A model generated the notes under the pieces. The model did not search any database and was not told where the DNA came from. It saw nothing but the letters and a program-made list of their open reading frames with translations. Shown here in pieces: positions 43,659-53,024 of a stretch of DNA of 64,000 nt. This DNA is from Aquimarina acroporae. Its GTDB lineage: Bacteria > Bacteroidota > Bacteroidia > Flavobacteriales > Flavobacteriaceae. The stretch covers positions 186,001 to 250,000 of the forward strand of contig NZ_JALPRE010000003.1 of assembly GCF_023195925.1 (NCBI RefSeq). The letters are read 5' to 3'. Every line of letters begins with the position of its first letter. Within the stretch, counting starts at the first letter, position 1. The position numbers and the translations under genes were made by a program.

Positions 43659-45526
43659 TAGCCTATCTTATCAAATCATCACTTTGCCTATTACTATTGG
43701 GATCTTTTTATAAGGTATTTCTTGAAAAGGAGAAGGTGCACAATCTCAAGAGGTATTTTCTTATATGTAGTATTGTTTTCGCATATAGTATTCCTCTTAT
43801 CACTTTTACCTATGAAAAAGTGGTTTACATCAACCCCGAAGAGATAGTTGCTGCCGTCGAAGAGTTACAACCGCCAGTATATATGACGAATGTGCATAAA
43901 GTAGAAGAATCGCCTAAGTCTGATCTTACTACTTTGTTATGGAGTATCTATATTCTTGGTGTTTTGGTATTTGGATTCCGATTCATTAGAAATCTATATA
44001 GCCTTGGTAAGAAAGTAAGAGGTAATGAAAGACGAAAAGAACCTTTATATACCAACGTTTTACTGAATGATAATATCATTCCTCATACATTTTTGAAATA
44101 CATTTTTGTTCCTAAATCAGATTTTTTACAAAAATCTATCCCCGAAGAAGTGTTATTTCATGAGAGGGCACATGTACAACAAAAACATACTTTAGACATA
44201 CTGTTTGTAGAGATATTGCAAGTTATTTTTTGGTTCAATCCACTATTAATTTGGATAAAGAAAGCCATTAGACTGAACCATGAATTTCTTGCAGATCAAA
44301 CTGTATTGAAGCACAAGTTTTCAATACAACGTTATGTAAACTTGCTTGTTAACTACCCCAACAGTACTCATCACACTGAGCTAACAAGTACGATAAATTA
44401 TTCATTAACCAAAAAACGATTACAGATGATGACCAAAGAATTTTCAAAAAAGAGAGTTACTCTTAAATTACTAGCTGTGATTCCTGTTCTAGCCTTATGT
44501 TTATTATTCTTCAATAATAAAATAGTGGCTCAGGAAAAAAATAATTGGAGATACAGTAAAACAACAAGTACACAGGACAAAGAGATAGAAATTAGGGTAA
44601 AGAATGATCAAATAAAAATAAATGGATCTTCAGTTACCTTGGATAACCTTTCTACAGAAATCGACAACATTACCAAAGACTGGAATGATGATGATTTAAA
44701 AGGGTTTAATTTTGATGTTAAATTGCAGAATGTCGATCAGAGACTGGTCGAAAAGATAAATACAGCATATAGAACTACTCGTCTGTACAAATCAAATCCT
44801 GATAAGCACGATCTGATTCCGCCACCACCTCCTGCTCCAATGGTAAGAAAAGGACAAACTGGTAATGTTCCACCACCTCCTTCAATATCAAAAAAAGCGG
44901 CGAAAAGCAATGCTCCTAAACCTCCTAGAGCACCCAAAGCTCCGGCACCACCGACTTATTCTGATACCGAAGAGGAGGAAGAATTTGAAGAAGAAGAATT
45001 GGCTTTAGAAGAAAACGAAGAAAAAGAAGTCGATGAGGTAAGAGAACAAAGAAGAGAAATCGCAATGTTGCAGGCAGAAAGAGCCAGAGAACGTGCAGAA
45101 TATGCAAGACAAAGGGTTAGGAGAGAAGCCGAAAGAGTAAAGGAGCAAACTCATAGGGTACGAGAGGAAGCTATGGTACAAGTCGAAAAAGCACGTGAAG
45201 CTGCTGAAAAAGCTAGAGCAATAGCTATGGAAGAGGCTCATAAGGTGCGAGCGCAAGCACATCAAGCACAAGAGGAGGCTATGAAACATGCTCGTTTGGC
45301 TAGAGAAGAAGCCGAAAAAGTAAGGGAAATGGCAATGAAAGAAGCTCAAATGGCTCGTAAAGAAATGATGAAAGAAAGAGATATGGCGTTAAAGGAAGCC
45401 AGAAAGGCTCAGGAAATGGCTAGAAAAGCGGCACAAAATGCTCTTAAAGAAGCTCGTAAAGAACAAGAAAAGAATAGAAAAGAAGAAAGAAAAGCAAGAC
45501 GAAAAGCAGCAAAAGATAATGATTAG
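43655..45526 (+). CDS. BlaR1/MecR1-type membrane metallopeptidase (M56) with long charged C-terminal helix
   Basis: 623 residues. Four membrane segments (about 1-20, 33-52, 92-110 and 270-287) with the M56 zinc motif HERAH at 169-173 and second-ligand region LNHEFLADQTVLK between the third and fourth. No penicillin-binding sensor domain follows. Instead the outer part has a small domain (about 290-385), a Pro-rich stretch (PPPPPAP, then KAPAPPTY), an acidic block (EEEEEFEEEE), and about 155 residues of Glu/Ala/Arg/Lys repeats (EKAREAAEKARAIAMEEA) predicted as one long coiled coil or single alpha helix. It should signal to the BlaI-type repressor encoded just before it (4-base overlap). Confidence 0.88.
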   Translation: MIAYLIKSSLCLLLLGSFYKVFLEKEKVHNLKRYFLICSIVFAYSIPLITFTYEKVVYINPEEIVAAVEELQPPVYMTNVHKVEESPKSDLTTLLWSIYILGVLVFGFRFIRNLYSLGKKVRGNERRKEPLYTNVLLNDNIIPHTFLKYIFVPKSDFLQKSIPEEVLFHERAHVQQKHTLDILFVEILQVIFWFNPLLIWIKKAIRLNHEFLADQTVLKHKFSIQRYVNLLVNYPNSTHHTELTSTINYSLTKKRLQMMTKEFSKKRVTLKLLAVIPVLALCLLFFNNKIVAQEKNNWRYSKTTSTQDKEIEIRVKNDQIKINGSSVTLDNLSTEIDNITKDWNDDDLKGFNFDVKLQNVDQRLVEKINTAYRTTRLYKSNPDKHDLIPPPPPAPMVRKGQTGNVPPPPSISKKAAKSNAPKPPRAPKAPAPPTYSDTEEEEEFEEEELALEENEEKEVDEVREQRREIAMLQAERARERAEYARQRVRREAERVKEQTHRVREEAMVQVEKAREAAEKARAIAMEEAHKVRAQAHQAQEEAMKHARLAREEAEKVREMAMKEAQMARKEMMKERDMALKEARKAQEMARKAAQNALKEARKEQEKNRKEERKARRKAAKDND

Positions 45527-45563
45527 AGGAGTGTCTGGTTTTCAAATGTTTATAAAAAATCTT

Positions 45564-45588
45564 AAAACTCCCAATTGGGAGTTTTTTT
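45564..45588 (+). terminator. Terminator after the BlaI/BlaR1 pair
   Basis: Perfect palindrome of 22 bases (aaaactccc-aatt-gggagtttt) followed by T residues, 37 bases after the stop. Confidence 0.85.
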
Positions 45589-45646
45589 ATGCAACATTTA
45601 TACTTAAACTGCCGTTATAAACTCATTATCAATCAAAAACCCTTAG

Positions 45647-46750
45647 ATGATGTTAAAACGTTTTTTTATTTTATGCTCTGGAGCCGATGCAGATATTTTG
45701 GCCGAGAGCGCTAGCGGAGAACAAAATAAATATGCTGGGATAGGGGCAACCGTATTTTTTACAGCGATAATGGCTTTTATAGCTGCCAGTTATGCATTGT
45801 ATACCGTTTTTGATAATTATTTTACCGCGATTTTTTTCGGGTTGATATGGGGACTCCTAATTTTTAACCTGGACCGTTTCATCGTATCTACTATTAAGAA
45901 AAAAGATAATTTTCTTGATGAGCTCTTGCAAGCTTCACCTAGAATTATTTTAGCAATTATTATCGCTATTGTAATTTCAAAACCCCTGGAACTAAAGATT
46001 TTTGAAAAAGAAATTGATCGAGTATTGCTGGAACAAAAAAATGATTTGACTCTTGCCAATAAAGAACAAATAGCTACGCAATATACACCTTCAATAACAG
46101 CAATTGATCGTGAGATTGATGCTTTAAAACAGGAAATAACTACAAAAGAAACAGAAGTTAATGATCTCTATGAGACCTATATTGCAGAGGCCGAAGGTCG
46201 CAAAGGAACAGAAATCGTAGGAAAAGGACCTGTATATAAAGAAAAACGAGAAAAGCATGATGCTGCACTAGAAGAATTGGTAGCAATCAAAAAAGATAAT
46301 GCTGATAAAATTGCCGGATTAGAGGCTCAAAAAACAGAACTAGCAACTGCATATGAAGATCAGGTAGTAAACTCGCAACCTATTATCGATAATTTTGATG
46401 GATTAATGGCACGGGTCACTGCTTTGAATGAATTACCCTGGTTGCCGTCATTTTTCATTTTTTTGCTGTTTTTGGCTATAGAAACTTCTCCAATTTTTGC
46501 CAAGTTATTATCTCCAAAAGGAGAATATGATTATAAATTGGAAGATGCCGAAGGTGAAATAAAAACTTGGGTTGAGCAAAAGGAAGCGCAGCGTAAAGTA
46601 GTTTTACAAACAGATTTTGATATCAATGATAGGGTATATGGTGATCTTTCGGAAGAAGAAGAATTATATGCTTATAAGAAAAAGATAGCCCGAGAAATGA
46701 TGAAGAAGCAACAAGATGCTTTTTACAAAAGACAAACCGGTATTTTATAG
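45647..46750 (+). CDS. DUF4407 membrane protein
   Basis: 367 residues. The start (LCSGADADILAE, SASGEQNKYAGIGATVFFTAIMAFIA) is the DUF4407 signature. Membrane segments at about 30-50, 60-78, 95-115 and 262-282 (LPSFFIFLLFLAIETSPIFAKLL). Between the third and fourth lies a long coiled coil (about 140-245) with AEGRKGTEIVGKGPVYKEK, a conserved patch. Function of the family is unknown; the coiled coil suggests self-assembly. Two Met codons open the ORF; either may be used. It converges on the hydroxyproline operon with only 13 bases between. Confidence 0.88.
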   Translation: MMLKRFFILCSGADADILAESASGEQNKYAGIGATVFFTAIMAFIAASYALYTVFDNYFTAIFFGLIWGLLIFNLDRFIVSTIKKKDNFLDELLQASPRIILAIIIAIVISKPLELKIFEKEIDRVLLEQKNDLTLANKEQIATQYTPSITAIDREIDALKQEITTKETEVNDLYETYIAEAEGRKGTEIVGKGPVYKEKREKHDAALEELVAIKKDNADKIAGLEAQKTELATAYEDQVVNSQPIIDNFDGLMARVTALNELPWLPSFFIFLLFLAIETSPIFAKLLSPKGEYDYKLEDAEGEIKTWVEQKEAQRKVVLQTDFDINDRVYGDLSEEEELYAYKKKIAREMMKKQQDAFYKRQTGIL

Positions 46751-46763
46751 AATAGATACTTTT

Positions 46764-48008
46764 TTAAAACTTACGATCGGGATGATAGACATCAAGATTT
46801 AGAGAGGTTTTTTTATCTGAAATTAATTCAGAAACCAGTTTTCCGGTAGATGTACCCATGCTCCAGCCCATCATCGCATGCCCTGTTGCAATAGTGAGGT
46901 TGTCACATTTTGATGATTTTCCTATATATGGCATTCCATCTGGAGTAACGGGTCGAAGTCCGCATGCGGCGTTATCTTTTTCAACTTTGTTGAGTTCGAT
47001 TTCGGGAAAGTATTTTTGAGTAGCTTTTGCTATAGCTTCTACTCTTATTTTGTTAATGTTGTGATTAATTCCAGCTATTTCCATAGTTCCTGCAAAGCGA
47101 GTAAATTCATCCATAGGGGTAATAGCAACTTTGGCTTCTGCAAGAATTGCCGGGGTTGTAATTCCCAAATTCCTTTGAGAGTTTATTCGATATCCTTTGC
47201 CTGCTTCTAAAAGTAATTTTAAACCAAGTTCTTTGCTAAGTAATTTTGACCATGATCCTGCCGCCAGAACAAATTCATCTGCCGTATAAATATTATGGGC
47301 ATTACCAATTGATGTAATCTTTTTGTTTTTAACAGATATAGTTTCGATTTTTTCGTTTTTGTAAAATACAACTCCAGATGATTCTAGATATTCCTTCATC
47401 TCTTTCATAAAGGAACCAGGAGTTGTATGTGCATCACATTCATATAAAATCGCACCTTTGGCTTCTACTCTTGTATCTGGATGTAATTGTTGTAATTCTT
47501 TTGCAGAAATTGTTTTTACAGGTAAACCTTCTTTTTTTGCGATATCGGCAACGTGTATTTCCTCATTCAGCATTTTATCAGTTTGACATATCATTAAGAG
47601 ACCGTTTTGCTGTAATTGAAAAGTAAAACCTTCTGTACTTTTTATATCTGCATATAAATCTCTTCCCATGATAGCAATGTCCTTTATTGCAGGGATGCCT
47701 TTATTCACATTTCTGATAGAACAAGATCGATTAAAGGCTATAGTCCATCGCAAAAAGTCAGAATTAAGTCTTGGTTTTATAAACAATGGACTAGAAGAGT
47801 TAAACATCCATTTTACGCCTTTTTTCATTACTCCGGGTGCCGCAAGTGGGATGATATGACTTGGCGACAGGTATCCTGCATTAACATATGATGCTCCATA
47901 ATCCATAGATGATTGATCAATCACAGTTACCTGGTGCCCTTCTTTTTGCAAATAATATGCAGAACATAACCCAATGATTCCTCCTCCTATAACGATGCAG
48001 CTTTTCAT
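46764..48008 (-). CDS. FAD-dependent D-amino acid dehydrogenase, probable D-hydroxyproline dehydrogenase
   Basis: 414 residues. Rossmann motif IVIGGGIIGLCSAYYLQKEGHQVTVID at the N-terminus and DadA-family marks: SYVNAGYLSPSHIIPLAAPG, ELVLAAGSWSK-like region, GYRI, and the closing CGLRPVTPDGMPYIG, TIATGHAMMGWSMG. By place at the end of a hydroxyproline epimerase operon it should oxidise cis-4-hydroxy-D-proline to pyrroline-4-hydroxy-2-carboxylate, passing electrons to the respiratory chain. Start is 23 bases after the epimerase stop. The exact substrate is inferred from context. Confidence 0.88.
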   Translation of the reverse strand: MKSCIVIGGGIIGLCSAYYLQKEGHQVTVIDQSSMDYGASYVNAGYLSPSHIIPLAAPGVMKKGVKWMFNSSSPLFIKPRLNSDFLRWTIAFNRSCSIRNVNKGIPAIKDIAIMGRDLYADIKSTEGFTFQLQQNGLLMICQTDKMLNEEIHVADIAKKEGLPVKTISAKELQQLHPDTRVEAKGAILYECDAHTTPGSFMKEMKEYLESSGVVFYKNEKIETISVKNKKITSIGNAHNIYTADEFVLAAGSWSKLLSKELGLKLLLEAGKGYRINSQRNLGITTPAILAEAKVAITPMDEFTRFAGTMEIAGINHNINKIRVEAIAKATQKYFPEIELNKVEKDNAACGLRPVTPDGMPYIGKSSKCDNLTIATGHAMMGWSMGTSTGKLVSELISDKKTSLNLDVYHPDRKF

Positions 48009-48031
48009 TACTTGTGACTTTGTTTTATAGT

Positions 48032-49039
48032 TTATATCACCTGAAATCCATGAGCATAAGGATCATCATCATCAATAATGATGGTATTGTATCCATATAC
48101 TTTGGCATATCCTTGTATACTTGGTATAATAGCTTTTTTATCACCAAGTATTGTCTCGCTTTCAACTTTTCCTATAAATGTACTACCAATAAAACTTTCA
48201 TGAATAAATTCTTCTCCTTTTTTAAGCTTTCCTTTAGCAAATAATTGAGCCATTCTCGCAGAAGTTCCTGTCCCGCATGGGGATCTGTCTATGGCTTTAT
48301 CTCCATAAAAAACGGCATTTCTTCCCGAAGAATTTGAATGTATTGGAGTTCCGGTCCACAGAATATGACTTACATCACGAATAGTAACGTTTTCGGGATG
48401 TATAAAAAGATTAGGATATTTTGCATGAATTCGTTCTCGTAGTATTTGAGAATACCCAATAAGTTTGGCAGCAGTATATACCTGCATGCCTTCAAAATTG
48501 GGTTGTGGATCAAAAATAGCATAGAAATTTCCGCCATAGGCAACATCAAAAAACAATTCTCCTAATTCTGGACAATCTACGCTTAAATTTTCTTCGGCGA
48601 GATAAGAAGCTACATTTTTTAACCTTACCCAGTCCACTTTTTTACCTGTTTGTTGATACTCAATTTCAATAACTCCTGCAGGGGCTTCCATTTTTATTTT
48701 TCCCGGTGTTTTGGGTTGTATTAAACCTTCTTCAATGGCTATGGTAATAGTGCCAATAGTTCCGTGACCGCACATAGGCAAGCATCCAGAAGTTTCTATA
48801 AACAGAATTGCAAAGTCATTTTGAGGGTCATGAGGTTCAAACAAAAAACTTCCGCTCATCATATCATGGCCTCTGGGTTCAAACATTAATCCACGACGAA
48901 TCCAATCGTATTCTTTTAAAAAATGTAATCTTTTTTCGTTCATAGACAAACCTCTTAAAGGAGGATGCCCGGTAGTGACTACTCTAACCGGATTTCCGCA
49001 TGTATGTGCGTCAATGCAAGTAAAAGTTGTTCTTGCCAT
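48032..49039 (-). CDS. 4-hydroxyproline 2-epimerase (proline racemase family)
   Basis: 335 residues from the ATG at 49039 (MARTTFTCIDAHTCGNPVRVV); a TTG two codons upstream would overlap the preceding gene and is less likely. Both catalytic cysteines of the family are present: MCGHGTIGTI and SPCGTGTSARMA. Having Cys at both places marks a true epimerase or racemase; the trans-3-hydroxyproline dehydratases have Thr at the second-listed or first place. Context points to trans-4-hydroxy-L-proline to cis-4-hydroxy-D-proline. The start lies 2 bases after the stop of the aldehyde dehydrogenase, hence translational coupling. Confidence 0.92.
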   Translation of the reverse strand: MARTTFTCIDAHTCGNPVRVVTTGHPPLRGLSMNEKRLHFLKEYDWIRRGLMFEPRGHDMMSGSFLFEPHDPQNDFAILFIETSGCLPMCGHGTIGTITIAIEEGLIQPKTPGKIKMEAPAGVIEIEYQQTGKKVDWVRLKNVASYLAEENLSVDCPELGELFFDVAYGGNFYAIFDPQPNFEGMQVYTAAKLIGYSQILRERIHAKYPNLFIHPENVTIRDVSHILWTGTPIHSNSSGRNAVFYGDKAIDRSPCGTGTSARMAQLFAKGKLKKGEEFIHESFIGSTFIGKVESETILGDKKAIIPSIQGYAKVYGYNTIIIDDDDPYAHGFQVI

Positions 49040-49041
49040 TT

Positions 49042-50625
49042 TCAAATAGGATTATAGGTTTGCTCGCCATTCAATAATCTGGAAATATTGAGCGGATTTT
49101 CATTCTTCAATTCATCTGGGAGTGCATCATTGGGCCAATTCTGGAAACTAAATGGTCGAACCCACCGTTTGATCGAATGTATACCAACTGCCGTAAATCT
49201 GCTATCTGTAGAAGCTGGATACGGTCCTCCATGTAACATCGCTGGACAAACTTCTACGCCTGTAGGCACGCCGTTAAAGATAATTCTTCCAACTCTGTTT
49301 TGAAGAGCTTCTATGACCGTGGTATATTTTTTTATTTCTTTGTTTTCGGCAATAATAGTGCCCGTAAGCTGGCCCTCAAGATTTGAAATAATGGTCTCTA
49401 ATTCCTGTTGATCTTTACATGCCACTACTATAGAAAAAGGACCAAATACTTCTTGATGCAAAACTGGATTTTCTAAAAATGTCTTGCCATCTACTTTTAC
49501 TACAGCCTGTCTGGCATAATTTGGAGCTAAAGTGTCTGTATATTCAGATACGGTTGTAGTTCCTTTTTGTTGAAGTGCGTTTTCTTTGTTTTTTTCATAA
49601 TTAGTTACAATTGAAGGGTGTAACATGCATGAAGGTTCGATGGTTGCGATTTCATTAGCCAATACTTGAATAAAGTTATCTAAGCTATTACGTTTCAACC
49701 CTAAAATTAGCCCCGGATTTGTACAAAATTGACCAGTTCCCAGAGTAATGGATTTTGCGTAGGTTTTAGCAAGAATTTCTCCTTGATTGTGAGCTGCATT
49801 AGGTAAAATAACAACGGGGTTAATACTACCCATTTCTGCAAAGACAGGAATTGGTTCTGGTCGTTGAGAGGCAAGGTCAAAAAGTGCTCTACCTCCTCGA
49901 ATACTACCTGTAAAACCAACTGCTTTCACTGCAGGGTGCTTAACTAGCTGTGTGCCTACTTCTATACCTTTGCTATTGAGGTTAGAAAATACCCCATTGG
50001 GCATTCCTGTTTTTTGAGCAGCTTTTATAATGGCCGAGGCAACCAGTTCTCCAGTACCCGCGTGCATTGGGTGTGATTTAACAATGACCGGGCAACCAGC
50101 CGCCAATGCAGAGGCCGTATCTCCTCCCGCTGTAGAATATGCCAATGGGAAATTACTTGCGCCAAAAACAACTACTGGCCCTAAGGGGATTAAAATTTTA
50201 CGTAGATCAGGCTTAGGTATGGGTGTCCTATTGTGGTCGCCTGTATCTATGGTAGCATCTACCCAAGAACCTTCTTCAACTAGTTTAGCAAACATTCTAA
50301 GTTGCCCAATAGTTCTGCCTCTTTCTCCAATCGCTCTTCCTTCGGGGAGACCACTTTCAGCCATATAAGCCTGAATAAGAGTATTGTCTAACGCAAGAAT
50401 CTCATCAGCAATAGTATTTAAAAAAGCAGATTTTCTTACCCCAGGCATTTTTTTATAGGTTTCATAGGCAGTAGATGCCAAGATTAGTGCCTCATTAATT
50501 TCGTCCTGCGATGCCTCATAGAAGGTATGTTCGTTTTCAATGTTTAATTTGGGATTAAAAGTGGTATATGTATTGTCTCCTGTTGCCGATAGACGATTAC
50601 CAATATAGTTTTTACCTGTGATCAT
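49042..50625 (-). CDS. Aldehyde dehydrogenase, probable 2,5-dioxovalerate (alpha-ketoglutarate semialdehyde) dehydrogenase
   Basis: 527 residues. ALDH marks: PLGPVVVFGASNFPLAYSTAGGDTASALAAGCPVIVK, FTGSIRGGRALFDLA, catalytic Glu in VFAEMGSINPV and catalytic Cys in GTGQFCTNPGL. The QFCTNPG form and length match the alpha-ketoglutarate semialdehyde group, which makes 2-oxoglutarate with NAD(P). It performs the last step of hydroxyproline degradation. Starts 2 bases after the stop of the deaminase gene. Confidence 0.92.
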   Translation of the reverse strand: MITGKNYIGNRLSATGDNTYTTFNPKLNIENEHTFYEASQDEINEALILASTAYETYKKMPGVRKSAFLNTIADEILALDNTLIQAYMAESGLPEGRAIGERGRTIGQLRMFAKLVEEGSWVDATIDTGDHNRTPIPKPDLRKILIPLGPVVVFGASNFPLAYSTAGGDTASALAAGCPVIVKSHPMHAGTGELVASAIIKAAQKTGMPNGVFSNLNSKGIEVGTQLVKHPAVKAVGFTGSIRGGRALFDLASQRPEPIPVFAEMGSINPVVILPNAAHNQGEILAKTYAKSITLGTGQFCTNPGLILGLKRNSLDNFIQVLANEIATIEPSCMLHPSIVTNYEKNKENALQQKGTTTVSEYTDTLAPNYARQAVVKVDGKTFLENPVLHQEVFGPFSIVVACKDQQELETIISNLEGQLTGTIIAENKEIKKYTTVIEALQNRVGRIIFNGVPTGVEVCPAMLHGGPYPASTDSRFTAVGIHSIKRWVRPFSFQNWPNDALPDELKNENPLNISRLLNGEQTYNPI

Positions 50626-50627
50626 AA

Positions 50628-51560
50628 TTATGATGTGATGAATGAATTCAAATTCTTATAATTCGGGAGTTGTGGTCTGTTCTTAATACCATTTTCAATA
50701 ATATGAAGTACCCTTTCACGTTCTTTACCTTCTAAAGGTAATCGAGGAGCACGAACATTTTCAGTACCAATACCAGTAGCTACTTCTGCCAATTTTATGT
50801 TTTGCACTAATTTAGGATTAATGTCTAATTCAAGCAATGGTAAAAACCATCTATATATTTGTAAAGCTTCCTTAATTTTACCTGCATTTTGTAATTCATA
50901 AATAGCAACTGTTTCTTGCGGAAAAGCATCGACCAAACCAGCTACCCAACCATCTGCACCCATTAACAAACTTTCTAATGCCAATGTGTCTACACCACTT
51001 AAGATTTTTAAACGATCTCCGAACCTGTTTTTTATACGGGTAACATTTGAGATGTCTCTGGTAGATTCCTTTACGGCTTGAATATTTTCAAATTTCAATA
51101 ACTCTTCGAACATGTCTAAAGTAACTTCAATTTTATAATCAACAGGGTTATTGTAAACCATAATTGGTAAACTTGTACTTTTTGCTACTTCTTTAAAATA
51201 CGTTAAGGTTTCTTTTTTACCAGCATTGTATCGCATTGGGGGTAACATCATCAATCCATGAGCACCATCATTCTTAGCTTTTTCGGCTGCTTTTATAGCT
51301 CCCTTAGTGGTTTGTTCTGCAATGTTGATAATAACGGGTACCTTATCCTTTACTAATGCTACTGTAGTTCTTACCAGGGTACTTTTTTCATCATCGCTAA
51401 GTGTACTAGCCTCTCCCAGAGTACCACCCAAAATTATTCCATGCACTCCAGCTTCTAACTGTGCATTTATATTCACTTCAAACATGTTCAGGTCCAAAGT
51501 ATCTTGATCGGTAAATTTTGTGGTTACAGCGGGCATAACACCCTTCCATTCTATTGCCAT
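50628..51560 (-). CDS. DapA-superfamily lyase, probable pyrroline-4-hydroxy-2-carboxylate deaminase
   Basis: 310 residues from the ATG at 51560 (MAIEWKGVMPAVTTKF); the longer frame opens with a TTG and is not needed. TIM barrel of the dihydrodipicolinate synthase superfamily: GTLGEASTLSDDE (substrate loop), the YNNPVDYK Tyr region, and the Schiff-base Lys in IQAVKESTRD. In the hydroxyproline pathway this enzyme removes ammonia and water from the pyrroline to give 2,5-dioxopentanoate for the next gene's enzyme. First gene of the - strand operon, divergent to an AraC gene. Confidence 0.9.
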   Translation of the reverse strand: MAIEWKGVMPAVTTKFTDQDTLDLNMFEVNINAQLEAGVHGIILGGTLGEASTLSDDEKSTLVRTTVALVKDKVPVIINIAEQTTKGAIKAAEKAKNDGAHGLMMLPPMRYNAGKKETLTYFKEVAKSTSLPIMVYNNPVDYKIEVTLDMFEELLKFENIQAVKESTRDISNVTRIKNRFGDRLKILSGVDTLALESLLMGADGWVAGLVDAFPQETVAIYELQNAGKIKEALQIYRWFLPLLELDINPKLVQNIKLAEVATGIGTENVRAPRLPLEGKERERVLHIIENGIKNRPQLPNYKNLNSFITS

Positions 51561-51575
51561 ATGAATTGTTTTGGT

Positions 51576-51583
51576 CAAAGATA
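51576..51583 (-). promoter_or_regulatory. Candidate -7 box of the hydroxyproline operon
   Basis: TATCTTTG on the - strand fits TAnnTTTG, 16 bases before the start codon. No good -33 element is visible at 19 bases, which suits a promoter that needs an activator such as the divergent AraC protein. Confidence 0.35.
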
Positions 51584-51687
51584 TTGGGAAACTACCGGGA
51601 TGATTATTAATAAATTATCAGATACTGATACTATTTTAACTTGAATAAGTATTTTTTTAGTTTTATTGATTAATATTGATGTAGTAA

Positions 51688-52548
51688 ATGAAAGCTCTAC
51701 CTTTTAAAATACCTAAAGCAACCACAGATACTCTTATTGTTCAAGAAGACAAAGGAGTGGTATTCTATGATGCTTTTCATCAACATGAAGAGATTCAGAT
51801 ATCCTGGATTATTTCTGGAGAAGGAAGTTTAATTGTAGGTGATACGGTTACTAGTTTTAAACCAGATGATATTTTTATTTTTGGCAGTCAAGTTCCTCAT
51901 GTGCTAAAGAGTAGCAGTTCTTCTTCCTTATCTCATATGCTATCTGTTTTTTTTACTAAAAACTCTTTTGGAGCGCAGTTTTTTGAACTCGTTGAATTTG
52001 AGAATTTATCAGGTTTTTTTGAGCGGTCTGTTTTTGGAATTAAGGTTACTCAAAACAAAGAAGAGCTTAAAAAGTTATTTTTAACGATTAGAAAGAAAAA
52101 AGACAGGTTAGATAGATTGATTATTTTTTTAGGGATGCTTAAAATACTTGGTAAGGACAATTTGGAAACTATATCTTCAACTATTACCAAAAAAAGCTAT
52201 ACAGATAATGAAGGACAACGAATGGCTAAAGTCTTTCGGTTGGTGATGAATGATTTTCATAGAGATATTACCTTGCAAGAGGTTTCGGAAATAGCAAATA
52301 TGACATCGAATGCATTTTGCAGATATTTTAAACAACGCACGAATAAAACTTTTTTTCAGTTTCTCACAGAAGTGAGGATAGAAAATTCTTGCCGTATTCT
52401 CCTAAAACACCCTGATATGGCCATTGCTGAGGCTTCGTATGCTAGCGGATTTAAAAACTTATCTCATTTTAATAGAAAGTTCAGAAAAATAAAAGGCCTT
52501 ACACCTTCTGCTTATAGAAAACAACAACAGAAAACATCTATGTTTTGA
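51688..52548 (+). CDS. AraC-family transcriptional regulator of the hydroxyproline operon
   Basis: 286 residues. N-terminal cupin (YDAFHQHEEIQISWIISGEGSLIVGD, PDDIFIFGSQVPHVL) and C-terminal double HTH (ITLQEVSEIANMTSNAFCRYFKQRTNKTFFQFLTEVRIE; IAEASYASGFKNLSHFNRKFRKIKGLTPSAYRK). It is divergent to the four-gene catabolic operon with 127 bases between the starts, the typical layout for a local activator responding to the substrate. The inducer is inferred. Confidence 0.9.
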   Translation: MKALPFKIPKATTDTLIVQEDKGVVFYDAFHQHEEIQISWIISGEGSLIVGDTVTSFKPDDIFIFGSQVPHVLKSSSSSSLSHMLSVFFTKNSFGAQFFELVEFENLSGFFERSVFGIKVTQNKEELKKLFLTIRKKKDRLDRLIIFLGMLKILGKDNLETISSTITKKSYTDNEGQRMAKVFRLVMNDFHRDITLQEVSEIANMTSNAFCRYFKQRTNKTFFQFLTEVRIENSCRILLKHPDMAIAEASYASGFKNLSHFNRKFRKIKGLTPSAYRKQQQKTSMF

Positions 52549-52562
52549 TAGTTGAAAAGGTA

Positions 52563-52991
52563 TTACAGTCCTAGTAGTGGTAATTGTTTGATTTTGTGAT
52601 AGGTCAGGCAAGCTTTAATACATTGCTTCAGTTCTTTTTCGGGAAGTTCCTCTTTTATTTTAAAAACGATAGCTCTGTTACCTTCAAATTGAAAAATATC
52701 TTTGTATACTATTCGAAAAGTAGGAACTAGCTTACTTGTGCATTGAAAATACATGGCATATTGATCTGGGCTGGATGGTTTCCAATCCATTCTAAGTGTA
52801 CTCCCATGTTTGGTTATATAACTAGGCTCTCCCCACTTCAATGTCTCTTCTAGCATAGATATGTTTTCGGTCTCATCTGCAACATTAATAATCAACTCTC
52901 GAAGATTTGAAAGTTTCACCTTTGCTACATCGGGATACTTATCAAATACTAATTGTACTTCAGAATTTGATTTTAGTTTTAGGTTGTTCAT
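52563..52991 (-). CDS. DUF1801-family protein
   Basis: 142 residues. DUF1801/YdhG pattern: VFDKYPDVAKVKLSNLRELI, ETLKWGEPSYITKHGSTLRMDWK, YAMYFQC, LVPTFRIVYKDIFQFEGNRAIVFKI, ELKQCIKACLTYHKIK. Small cytoplasmic fold of unknown role. It lies 33 bases before a DUF418 gene. Confidence 0.85.
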   Translation of the reverse strand: MNNLKLKSNSEVQLVFDKYPDVAKVKLSNLRELIINVADETENISMLEETLKWGEPSYITKHGSTLRMDWKPSSPDQYAMYFQCTSKLVPTFRIVYKDIFQFEGNRAIVFKIKEELPEKELKQCIKACLTYHKIKQLPLLGL

Positions 52992-53024
52992 TTTTTAGAT
53001 TTAAAATGTTTTCTAAGTATTTGT

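Noticed and set aside
45005..45349. Long antisense ORF opposite the charged helix of the BlaR1-type gene
   Set aside because: Phe/Ser/Leu-rich product is the mirror of the E/A/R/K repeat codons, not a gene.
43287..45526. Beta-lactam resistance determinant
   Set aside because: The BlaI/BlaR1-type pair lacks a penicillin-binding sensor and no beta-lactamase gene is present.
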